Source of the DNA: Brasenia schreberi
Taxonomy: Eukaryota; Streptophyta; Magnoliopsida; Nymphaeales; Cabombaceae
Direction of reading: 5' to 3'
DNA: 64,000 bases
NCBI GenBank assembly: GCA_036023115.1
Contig: JAYKKT010000064.1
Location: forward strand, 10,190,001 to 10,254,000
In this document: one piece after another, positions 11,662 through 22,100 of the stretch
How the letters are laid out: each line of letters begins with the position of its first letter
How positions within the stretch are numbered: position 1 is the stretch's first letter
Notes under the pieces: generated by a model
Told to the model about the DNA's origin: nothing
What the model saw: only the letters and a program-made list of their open reading frames with translations
Database searches by the model: none
Made by a program: the position numbers and the translations under genes

Positions 11662-12044
11662 TAAAATGAAGATCGGCTTCACTCGATCTAGATAGTCACA
11701 CGAAATGTCTTAAATACTTCACAAAGAATCAAACCAACGTTGCCTAAAGTACCAACACTTGAAAAGAGAACTTTATTATCTAAGTAAAGCCCAAGGCTTA
11801 GTTTACATGAGAGAAATCTAGTATTTATAGGGTACCGGATATGTTGTACAAAAGGAAGGAAGAATGGAAGGAGAAGGGCCAACACCTAGAAAAACTAGCC
11901 GTTGGCCAGGTTTGCTGGTCGGCTGGCCAACTGGCTGGTTGATCGACTGACTGGCTGGATGGTCAGCAGATGGCAGCAACAGGTGGTGGAGATGGTGGCA
12001 ATAGTGGTGGCCGTGACGGCGGCAATGGTGGCCTTCTTCTAACA
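11662..12044 (-). repeat. 5' LTR of the 8.5-12.0 kb copia element
   Basis: 383 bp. Its low-coordinate end abuts the PBS, and its high-coordinate end (TGTTAG on the minus strand) abuts the TSD AGAGC. It holds a pyrimidine/purine-rich repetitive part (GGCTGG and GGTGG runs, 11900-12030). Confidence 0.88.
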
Positions 12045-12224
12045 AGAGCATCATATTCTACAAATTTCAACCATAATCATAACACTAATTTAGATTTAGC
12101 GTGATGAAATATTGCATACATGGTTAAGCACGACTTGGTAATGGTCCAAATTGGAACTTCCAATCATAAAATTGTTGAAGGCTTTAAACCAATTTAAGCT
12201 CGCCACCAGCAACTTTATATGTTC

Positions 12225-12315
12225 CTCGCATTGGTAGTGGCTAGGGCTTGAGTAAAGAGAACTCTTAGATGAATCTTACGAGTTCGATATCCCGGGGCAT
12301 GTGTATCTGGTAGGG
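12225..12315 (+). repeat. possible tRNA-derived SINE
   Basis: A B-box-like GAGTTCGATATCCC followed by GGGGCATGTGT lies about 40 bp after an A-box-like TAGTGGCTAGGGCTTGAG. The same GAGTTCGA...GGGGCATG arrangement occurs at 13.4 and 54.2 kb. No TSD was identified. Confidence 0.35.
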
Positions 12316-13160
12316 ATCTTCCTAACCCATCTAAAAGAATAATTAAAATAATTAAGTCTTTCGTTACATCACCTGGCACACGATAATTTGTCCTCTCAAG
12401 TAGAGGTGGCCTGCCGAATGGATCTAGCTCGACAAGTTGAATCAGGCCTGAACCATCCCAGAACTGAACCGGAACAGGAACTAATGTGGAACCAAATTCT
12501 GGACCGGACCTCAACCTACAGGGCTGGCTTGGTTTCCACCCAGGTTTTGGTGGAAGTGGAACCGCCCAAACCTAGATTCAAGTAGCATTTTATATGTTTT
12601 GAAAAATATTATTCATTTTAAGTTTGAAGATCAAGCAGTCAAACCCTTATTTGGATTGAGTTGATAATGATTTCCATCAAATTGCACTAAAAGCTCATAT
12701 GATAAGATCATGGTTTTACCTTTTCAAATCGATTCATCATTCTAATTTTAATAAAGTTAAAACATTGTACTTCTCCACATATAAATTTGACTTTTCATTT
12801 ACTCAATATAAGTTAAACCACTTTTAATTTACTCAATATAAGTTAAATCAAAATTTTCACTTTTCATACATTTTCTTCTAAAACTGAATGACTTGATCAG
12901 TTCCTCCTACCCAGATACTTCCATGGTTTTATAGCGTATAGGTTATATAAGTTCTACATACTCAACTAAACAAAGGTTATAATAGCCAAGTAGAACCAAA
13001 CATGCATTGTCCATGTTCAGCTCCATGGTTTAACTAGCCAGCTAAAGTTAAGCTTGTGACAAGTTTCCGTACCGAGCCACACCCAGCTCACTTCATTTAC
13101 CAGCTGGGGACACCAAGAAGTCACATGCACACACATACACGTGCGCGCTTAATCGACATG
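12316..13160. other. no gene recognised
   Basis: Noncoding. 12380-12580 is rich in GAACCGG/GGTTCC words, like parts of 14040-14370, suggesting remains of the AACCGAAC-rich MITE class seen at 60.7 kb. No boundaries can be defined. Confidence 0.4.
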
Positions 13161-13176
13161 ATCTAACATTGGCATA

Positions 13177-13214
13177 CAACAACAACAACAACTAAGCCTT
13201 TTCCCATACTAGAC
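13177..13214 (-). mobile_element. 38-bp RTE 3'-tail insertion
   Basis: CAA repeats plus ACTAAGCCTTTTCCCATACT are the exact minus-strand 3' end of the RTE family, and nothing else of the element is present. It is flanked by a perfect 16-bp TSD, ATCTAACATTGGCATA, at 13161-13176 and 13215-13230. Confidence 0.9.
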
Positions 13215-13394
13215 ATCTAACATTGGCATATGCCAAAAATTTCCAAATTGTTGTGATTAGCTTAAACATGTTAAAGCTTAGCTGGTTCTTGATTGACAAA
13301 AAATTTCCATCCAAGTTATGTACATCCTACTTGGAGAAAGAACAAACAATGTTTGGTATAAAATTTCACAGCCACATGCAAAAAGAGTAGCAGC

Positions 13395-13490
13395 ACCTGG
13401 GTAGGAGGCCAACTCACAAATTGAAGGTCATGAGTTCGATACTGGGGGCATGAATTTGGCTTTTGGCCTCCCCATTATACCAAAAGAAAC
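13395..13490 (+). repeat. tRNA-derived SINE-like copy
   Basis: It has a B-box-like GAGTTCGATAC and the string ACTCACAAATTGAAGGTCAT, then GGCATGAATTTGGC and a pyrimidine-rich end. It aligns over about 80 bp with 61440-61525, so the two are copies of one family. Confidence 0.55.
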
Positions 13491-13499
13491 TTTAGCAAC

Positions 13500-14460
13500 C
13501 ATATTTGATGTCATGTGTTGTATCATCTTGTAGGTCTAAACTTCAAATCTAAATGGATCCATACTTTTCATTGCCGGTCCCCGGCATGGAGCTGGCAAAT
13601 GAGCTGATCGAACCAACCAAGGGAAGCTTGAAAACATGAGCGATCGAGTTGGTCTGTAAATTAAAAAATGTAACTTTTTAGAGATAGATTTGAGTAGAAA
13701 AACTATTTTCAGATTATAAATCGATTGAAAATGTTATTTTTTAATACAATCTTATTGTAAAATCAAATGTTATTTCTTGACACAATCTTATGGTAAAACA
13801 AAAAAATATTACCCGATCAATTCATTAGCGTAATATAATTCTTGTTTTCCTGAAAAGCAAAGTAAACATAGTTTTTTTTTTAAAACATACGTATATAAAA
13901 GTTACATACACTTAACTAATTGAGTTCATACGAGCTGAACCAAACCTAATTACACTTATCTCGTATAGTTTAGCTAGTTAACTCATTTCAGTTTGTTTAG
14001 ATCAACTAGTCAGAAGAGTGCAAACCATGAGCAGCTCGGTTCATCACCCAGCCTTAGCGGGTTCTTAGGTAGGAACGGTCGGTTTGGACCTAGCCCAGTG
14101 AGTTGAACTGGACCCTATCATGACCATGACCAGGGAACCCATGGCTCAGTTCTGGTTCCGCCTATAAGAGAACCAACTAAACGCCGTTCGAAGTCATTCT
14201 TCATTTTGGTCTAAAAATCCTGACTTCTTTTCATGAAATTTTCAAATCAAATATGAATCAAAACAAAGCTGGAAGACCCGGAACACTTGTGAAAAAGGAC
14301 CAAAAAATGGTGGTTCTGAACCGGAACTGGAGCCGAAGATGAGCCGTTCGGTTCCGGACAAGTCTGGTGAAAGGACCAAAGTAATTGTTGTTCTTACCCA
14401 ACTTCTGTAAGCTTTCCGCACACGTAATAAATCCCCAGCACGCAAAATGATGAATAAATA
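13500..14460. other. no gene recognised
   Basis: AT-rich noncoding DNA upstream of the PP2A gene; 14040-14370 contains GAACCGG-rich words. No complete repeat was delimited. Confidence 0.4.
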
Positions 14461-14483
14461 AATAAAGTTAGAAACGGAAGTGA

Positions 14484-14590
14484 ATTATAAATGGGCCCTT
14501 CGTTGGATGCGTCACCTTTTTCTCTTTTTTTCTTCAGTGGCGAACTCGGGCGGGTCTCCTTGCTTAGATCTCCCCACGTAACCCTAGATT
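14484..14590 (+). promoter_or_regulatory. core promoter of the PP2A-A gene: TATA-like, Site II, telo-box
   Basis: TTATAAAT lies at 14485-14492 and overlaps a Site II element, TGGGCC (14492-14497). GCGTCACC follows at about 14509, and a telo-box, AACCCTA, at 14580-14586. Site II plus telo-box is a known pairing upstream of plant housekeeping and growth-related genes. Positions relative to the first exon fit, but the true transcription start is not visible from sequence. Confidence 0.55.
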
Positions 14591-14698
14591 TTTCTTCTTC
14601 GCCCCTGATTTCGCCGAGAAATTTCGAAGGGGACGCCTTCGATCGCTAATCGAGCTCGATCGGAAGTCCATCCTCTGGTTGTCGCGTTTCTTTCGAAG
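14525..14698 (+). other. PP2AA: 5'UTR exon of the PP2A-A gene
   Basis: A pyrimidine-rich, GC-richer stretch ends at a donor site, AAG|GTACGT (14698/14699). The next exon begins after TTACAG at 15698, 25 nt before the start codon, which implies a 999-bp intron in the 5'UTR. The 5' boundary is approximate. Confidence 0.6.
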
Positions 14699-15697
14699 GT
14701 ACGTCTCCATATTCTCTCTCTCCGGTGGGGCGCGATTTCTATCTTCTCTCTCTTCCTCGTTGTATCGAGATGGTTTGGGTTTCTACTTAGATCAATGTCA
14801 TGTATAATTTTTGGATTCTGTGCCGATACAATTTCGCTAGACCCTTTAGGGAAAATGTGGGCCTTTTCTTGCTGCTTCTGACACGAAGATTTGTTTTTCG
14901 GGTTGCCTGGTTCTATTTCTCGATGGCTACTTGATCGGATTTCTGTTCTAGGGATTAGGATTGGACGAGCCTGTAGTTTTTTCAGCGGATTGATCTGGGT
15001 GTTCGGTTGTCCACGGACCCAGTGTGTGCGTTTGTTAGAGCTTCTGGTAATGGTTCGGAGATTTTGGGTGACAGAAGGGTTATTCAAATTTGTCTTCGAC
15101 TTCATCATGCCCTGGTTCTTTTGCACTTGAAAGTGTCCAAAATGTCGGAATGATAATGACTTTCGCATAAAAATTGGGTGTGATTTTATGGTTTGCGTTT
15201 ATTTCATTTTTTTAAAAACTTTCCTGCTCCCCTCTCTGTAACTTGAACTTGTCAGAGAAGAAAGTACATTGACGGTAAATAGCAAAAGCAAACGAATCAA
15301 GAGAATAGTACTCGATGCTGTATTCGCTTTGTCCCTGGAAGTTATCTAAGCGTTTCAGGCTTAGTTAGCCTCTCAGTGGTACGAGTTTTTGTTAAATAAA
15401 TGAAATGTGCAACTCATACTCTGAGAGAAATTAGCGTTTGTTCTCTTTTCTAGTTTTCTTAGTTAAGATGCACATTCACCATTCTGCAGCATCCTTGTGG
15501 GATACAGATAGAATTTAATGCGGTGGTCACAAAGTCAGGCAGAACGCTCCCAAGTTTACAATGTTGGTCCTAGATTTTATGGATCTAACATGCTTTCGTA
15601 TTTCCTTATGAATTTCACCAATTTTCTTCTTGGAGAATTGATGCTTGTTCTTGGTTGTTTCCTTTGTGTAATTTGAAGATGTTGTTATGAATTACAG

Positions 15698-16115
15698 ATA
15701 TCAAGAAATTTTGGGAAACTGAATGGCTATGATAGATGAGCCACTGTATCCAATAGCTATACTGATAGATGAGTTAAAGAATGATGATATTCAGTTGCGG
15801 TTGAACTCCATCAGGAGGTTGTCTACAATCGCACGGGCTCTGGGTGAAGAGAGAACTAGGAAAGAGTTGGTTCCTTTTCTTAGCGAGAACAATGACGAAG
15901 ATGATGAAGTGCTTCTTGCAATGGCGGAGGAGTTGGGTGTGTTTATTCCTTATATAGGTGGGGTGGAATATGCTCATGTTCTGCTCCCACCACTGGAGAC
16001 TCTTTGTACCGTTGAGGAAACTTGTGTAAGAGACAAGGCTGTGGAGTCATTATGTCGAATTGGTTCTCAAATGAAGGAAAATGATTTGGTAGATTATTTT
16101 ATTCCTCTGGTAAAG
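15698..16115 (+). CDS. PP2AA: PP2A-A exon 2 (start codon, residues 1-131)
   Basis: Acceptor TTACAG|AT; 25 nt of 5'UTR, then ATG at 15723. Donor AAG|GTAAGG after K131 (phase 0). It encodes the first HEAT repeats ([10 protein letters not shown] to [10 protein letters not shown]). Confidence 0.96.
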
Positions 16116-19100
16116 GTAAGGTATCACACACCTGTTTTAACATGTGCTGAATAATGCTAAAATTAGTGCTCCATTTGTTTAACATTTTTCTAACTGATAG
16201 AGAAAGGTAGTCTAGAACAAGAACTTTTTTATGACCAGCTTGTTTCCAAATCCAAATGTTTCTATTCGTCCACTTGATATGAGACACTCCTTCATAATTG
16301 TAAGGTTTTATATCACTGTTATGTTCTTTCTCAGATTCATCATATTCATAGCCTTTTCTTCTCTTAGAAATCTGTATGTAATCGGGGAAAGCAAGTAGTT
16401 TGGGAGAATTTATATCTGATTCAGCTTCCTGAGAACTTCCTTGATGATGTAGATTAATCTAAATTTCTACCATGAGACTATATTCTAATATCCGTGATAC
16501 CTTTTCTCATTTAGGCAGTCTATGTGTGAATTGTCAAAGAGCACCTCACGCATCTTCGAGTGGATATTTACTTAAGCTAATTAGTCTTCCTTGATGATGT
16601 AGGTTAATCTAAATGGTTACCGTGGTCGTAGCATTTTTTCAAAAGCTTATCAGATCTGTCAATACATTTGCTATACACAGTAGATGGCTTCAATATAAAT
16701 TATATGAACTTATGCATTCATGTCAAACTAAGCCTTTATGTGTATTATATCTATGAATACATTGTGTTATAGTTAGGTGAATGTTTCCCATCTGGGCATA
16801 TGAGCTAGTCAATAATGCTTAGTGATGCTTAAGCAACTGGCATCCTAAGTTTCTAAGTCTTTTTCAATGGACTATGCCATAAACCAAGATTAAACAAATG
16901 GGAAACAACATTAAATCAATAATTACTTCTAAATAATGCTTTTCAATACTGATCCAATGCATTTCATGAAATATAACTCTATTCAAAGCTCAAACAATAA
17001 GCAAGGAAATATATGTAATTGACAAACTATATCATACTAAATGGATAGAACCAATGTTGTTTGATGTGTATCGTATCATGTATCGTTTTGGTCCATGATA
17101 TGATACATATCATATTGTATCACCCCATATCGTAATTTAATACTAAAAAATGGTAAAAATCTTAAACAAATTATAAAAACAGAAAAAATATCATAATTTC
17201 AAAGAATTCTTATAATGCAAAAATTTAGTACATATTCATCATTCACCATTCAAAAATTGAAAAAGGAATTATATATTTTAAAGCAATACATGACATACAA
17301 CAACAACAACAACAACAACTAAGCCTTTTCCCATACTAGACGGGGTCGGCTACATGGATTCTTTGTTTCCACAGATCCCTATCATGTGCCATGTTAGCAG
17401 TTAACTCCCAATAAGCTAGATCATTCTTTATTGTTTCTTTCCAACACTTTTGTGGTCATCCTCTACCTCTTTTAATACTTTCCAAATTTAGTTTTTCTAA
17501 CCTGTACCTTCTTACAGGTTCTTCTTTTGATCTTCTTTCTAAAGCAATATATGACATCCTTAAAAAAAATACAACTTTCATAATTGAAAAAAATACATTT
17601 ACACATTGAATAATCTTCATCTTCTCCTTGCTGAAGATCCTCACCACCTTTTGCATCAAAATCAAAATCATCATCCTCTTGATGATATTGTTGTTGCGCT
17701 TCTTCTAAATTAATCGATGCAATGTCTTCTTCGGTTAGGAGTGAATTTGCTTCATGATCTTCGATAATTCACTCTTCTAATATATCAAAATTATCCAAAT
17801 TTATTGGATCAAATTGGTTTTTTTCCCTATTTAACTTTTTTAATTGACTGCAGGAAAGAAAGATAAGTAATTAGTAAATAACATTAACAATTTAAGTAAA
17901 ATAAAATATTGAATTGAATATTTAAGTACTAACTAATATAAGATTACCTCTGTCGGAGCTGCATGTTACAACGGATGAAAACTAAGTCATTGAGCCGCTT
18001 ATGTTTCAACCTGTTGCGCTTTTTTGTGTGAATGTGTTTAAAAATACTCAAATTCCTTTCACAACCTATTGCACTATAGGTTTGACTCATATAACTCTTA
18101 CTGCAAAATTTCTAAGATTTGGGCAATCATTTTCAAACTTATTTTACCATGCAACTGATAGAAAAAGACAAACATTAGGGACTTAATACACAATAAATAT
18201 GAGATTTAAGAAACTTAAATATTAAGATAAACAATTTACTTGGGTGCATATTAGTGCATTTGCAAATGGCTACAGACAAACCTATCAAGTGAAGAGCATT
18301 ATCGTGATTTCCATCTCTCAATGTATAACATATGTTGTATTCTCATCAGGGACCAATATATTTATACCATCAATGATACTTCGGTTTACCTCATTGTCCC
18401 TTTTAAAGCATGCGAAATACCTGAATGTTGGGTTTAGCTAATAAGTTGTTTAATGAATAGGCTGATGCAATTGTTTGTTTTATATGTTATTTATAATGTT
18501 GCATAAAGCACATAATCCCTCTTTCTTCTATTGAAATAACTTCTAATGACTTCTTTTGCCCTATCGATGGATACATAAAGATGGTCCATAGATGGTTTCT
18601 CCTCACTATCAACTAATCTCAAAATTTCACAATCCTTAATAGTCTACCATAGTTCCAAAATATACTCATAAATATAATTTATAAAATCTCATTCAACTTT
18701 CTATTTCTTCTATTTTGGAGCAACTCTGCAAATTGTTGCTACTCATGTAAGGAGAACATTCTCTTTAAGGCTTGCTTTTGTTTCACAATTCTCTGTATAA
18801 ATAAGAAATTAGTTGCAACCTCAGTTACAATTGTACAAAGGAGCTTTGCACCATATGTATATCTCCTTATCATATATAATACAAAAGCTCTATCTCACCA
18901 ATATCCTCAAGGATGAGATATAAATAATAGGCTGCACATCTCATAAGTATCTGCTAACTCCTTCCCAACTGCTATATAGTTAGCTGCATTATCTTGAATT
19001 AATTGGATTACATTCTCTAGCCCAACCTCTCCTTTGACATGTCTAGGGATCTTAAAAACATAAATCTTTTAGGACAATAGACAAGAAAATTTAATAAAGT

Positions 19101-22100
19101 TTTTCTTTGTCTATCTGTTTATTCGTTTGCCATAATAGTACATCCTATCTCTTTCCATGACTCATTGAAAGTGAAACAATACTCATGAACTTCAAGAATA
19201 ATCTTATCTAATAATTTTCCTCTTAACTTTTAATAAGAGGGCATCTTATACGTTGAACTAATGCTAGCAATTGTATCTACCATTACTTGAAAATGAAAAC
19301 TGCTTGTTGCATTAAATGAAAGGCATGCATCATAAAACCATCTGGCCATTGCAAGGTCTCCTTGCTCATGCAATTGCTCTGAAGTCATAGCAATACGAAT
19401 TCTAGGTTGAGCACCATGTATAGTGCTAGGGGAGAAAAATGATTGTATGCTAGAGGGAGCTCTTCCTTTACTCCGTCCTCTTCTACCACTTGCAACATCT
19501 TTAACAACTCTCTTTCCCTTGGTTGGTGGTCAAAACTACTACTACTAACCTATGTCCTATCATTAGAAGGAATACTATCACCCATTCCAACAACATCGTC
19601 CTCTTCCTCAAACATCTTTAAATCATCATTTTGTTGTCTCATCTCGTGTATGCTCTCAATCATATATAGACATTGCCATTTAATGGATTCTGACAATTTT
19701 CTAACTTTGCCCGTGGAAGGAGCAACCTCTTTCCTATGCTAGGTGATATTTCAATTGTGAAATTTTACCACTAACCACCCTGTCAGAAAATAAACATTTT
19801 ATCTTCAATCTATTTCCCTCAACTGGTGTACCCAACTCCCATGTCGGACCGAGATTGGTTGTTCGTAACACTCCTTGCCATCTCAATTGAACAATTTACA
19901 ACAACAATAACAACTAAGCCTTTTCCTATACCAGACGGGGTCAATTCAACAATTTAATCTGATAAAAAACCTAAAAATAAAAGCATTTTATAAATCCCCA
20001 ATCTTCACTTAACACTCAAATAGAGCGTCTTCCACTTCACGAATATAGTAAATATCATATCCACACACTTCATAACTTCATATATTGTCATTCAAAAAAG
20101 AAAAAACACCAAAAACACAAAAAACAACAAATAAAATATTTTTTTTTGAAAAACTCAAAAAGTATACCATAATGCGGGTTGAGAGCCTTGCACTGACGTT
20201 GTAGAGCACCTTGGGAGCCTTGAACACCTTAAGAGCGTTGGGAGTCACCGAAGAGGACCTTGGGAGCTTTAAACAGTTGCCACAAACTCACAAAAAATGG
20301 GGTTTTTGTTCGGCTAGGGACCTTTTATAATGGTTCTTGGTTGTATCGTACGATATATGCGATATGAGCTGTATCGTGCAATACAGGTTGTATCACACGA
20401 TACAACCCGATAAGTTACACGTTGCGATACACTATGGTGTATCGTATCGTGGAGAGCGTATCACACCGTGGAGCTCCATGATACGATATGTATCACACCT
20501 TGTTGGATAGAACTATAACATGAATGTAATACAATTAGTAAAAGATTAAAACATGTTGGTAATGTGAAGAAAAATTAAAATATATCATATGTGAAGACAT
20601 AAGTAGCCCAAGCATACACATCGAAAATATATGATATAAAAGTAGCAAGATTCAAAATTAGGATAGAGAAACATGTGGGATACATAATAAATAGTAGAGC
20701 ATGTGAACATGATTACAAGTTAACAATACATCTAACATGTGAACTAGTGAGCACCGTAGATAGTGCTATAGTAAGAAAATGTCTTAAATGAAGAAAGGAA
20801 AGAAGAAGAAAGAAAGAAGATAATGAGGTGGAATATCTTAACCTACTTGATTGGCCAGTTTATCTCCCAAGCAAGTCAATTTATCTCCCTAATCAGGTGC
20901 TTAGGCCTACAACGACTACTCAATCTTCATTATGGGATGTGCTAAGGAAGGCCATTAAGTGTGTTACCAACAACATAGGCCGGGTATACCATATACACAC
21001 ACAAACAACCACTAAGTCTTTTTCCATATTTGATGGGGCCAACTACATGGATTCTTTGTTTCCATGGAGCTCGATCCTATGCCATGATAACAATTAACTT
21101 AACAAAAGCTAGATCTTTATTGATTCCTTTCAAGACTTCTCTGGTCATCCTCTTCTTTTAGAATTTCACCATCTAGTTTCTCACACACTTCCTTCAATTG
21201 CCTTTGTACTTGTCCAAACCATCTTAATGATTTTCCTCATTTTATCGCTTATTAGTGTCACTCTCAATTTGTTTCTGGTAACATCATTATGAGTAGGATC
21301 TTTTCTTGTGCGACCACCCACATACCACAATACCTAGAAGTAGAACCATACAACATAGTGGGTCTAATTGCTTCTCTATAACATTTACCTTTCAACTTTA
21401 ATGGTATCTTACTTCTTCGTTCTAACCAACCTGCATTAATTATAATTCATAACATCTCTATCAATTTTTTCATCACTCTCAAAAACTGAATGTAGGTATT
21501 TAGAACTTTCCTTATGATGAATGCAATGTGTGCCAATCTTAATTTCTATGTTATTTGAAGTAACCAAATAATCAAACTTGCATTCCATATATTTTATCTT
21601 TTGTCCTATTAATCAGAAGCTTTTATTTTCTAATGTTTCTGTCTGTAAAAACTTTCTCCTTAGACTCGTCCACTAACACAATGTCAACTGCGAATAATAT
21701 ACACTAAGGTAACTTATCTTAAATATGCTTTTGTTAACATAAATAACCAAGATAAATAAATATGGACTTAAAGCTCCATTATTAACTTGAAAGAAATTCA
21801 TGATTCCTTCATGAATCCTCACACATATTTATGATCATCATAGAAGATTGATCCATATAAATGAGATACTTCTCTTTTCAAGGGTTCTCCAAAGATCTCT
21901 TAGATACCTTATTTCATAGGTTCTCCAAAGATCTCTTGATACCTTATGATGAACCTTTTTAAAAATCAATAAATATCATGAGAAGTTTTTTTTGCTGTAA
22001 AATGTTCCAAAGATTGTCTTAATAAGTGAATATTCTCAATAGTAGATATCCCTAGCATGAATTTGAATTGGTTTTTTGTTATATTTGATACTTGTATTAA

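Larger units (their letters stand above)
8472..12044 (-). mobile_element. decayed Ty1/copia element with both LTRs and TSD
   Basis: A minus-strand element of about 3.57 kb. The LTRs are at 11662-12044 (5') and 8472-8796 (3'); each starts TGTTAGAAGAAGG on the minus strand. The PBS is at 11649-11661 (TTGTATCAAAGCC, two changes from the iMet consensus) and the PPT at 8797-8806 (TTTGAGGGGG). The 5-bp TSD AGAGC is perfect at 8467-8471 and 12045-12049. Only integrase and RT fragments remain; gag and protease are too short to fit before the integrase, so an internal deletion is likely. Confidence 0.88.
17052..20505 (-). mobile_element. hAT transposon copy 1 (degenerate) in intron 2
   Basis: The ends are rich in GTATCGTATC/GATACGATA words and are flanked by an 8-bp TSD, GATAGAAC (17044-17051 and 20506-20513). 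The inside, read on the minus strand, gives the hAT dimerisation region ([32 protein letters not shown], about 17945-18095) and distant upstream transposase blocks, all broken by stops and shifts. Two RTE tails (17297-17540 and 19899-19940) inserted later. Net length without them is about 3.1 kb, the same as copies 2 and 3. Confidence 0.85.

Noticed and set aside
14584..15168. 194-codon minus-strand open frame
   Set aside because: It lies antisense to the 5'UTR exon and intron of the PP2A-A gene, has low-complexity basic composition and no recognisable domain. Likely a chance frame.
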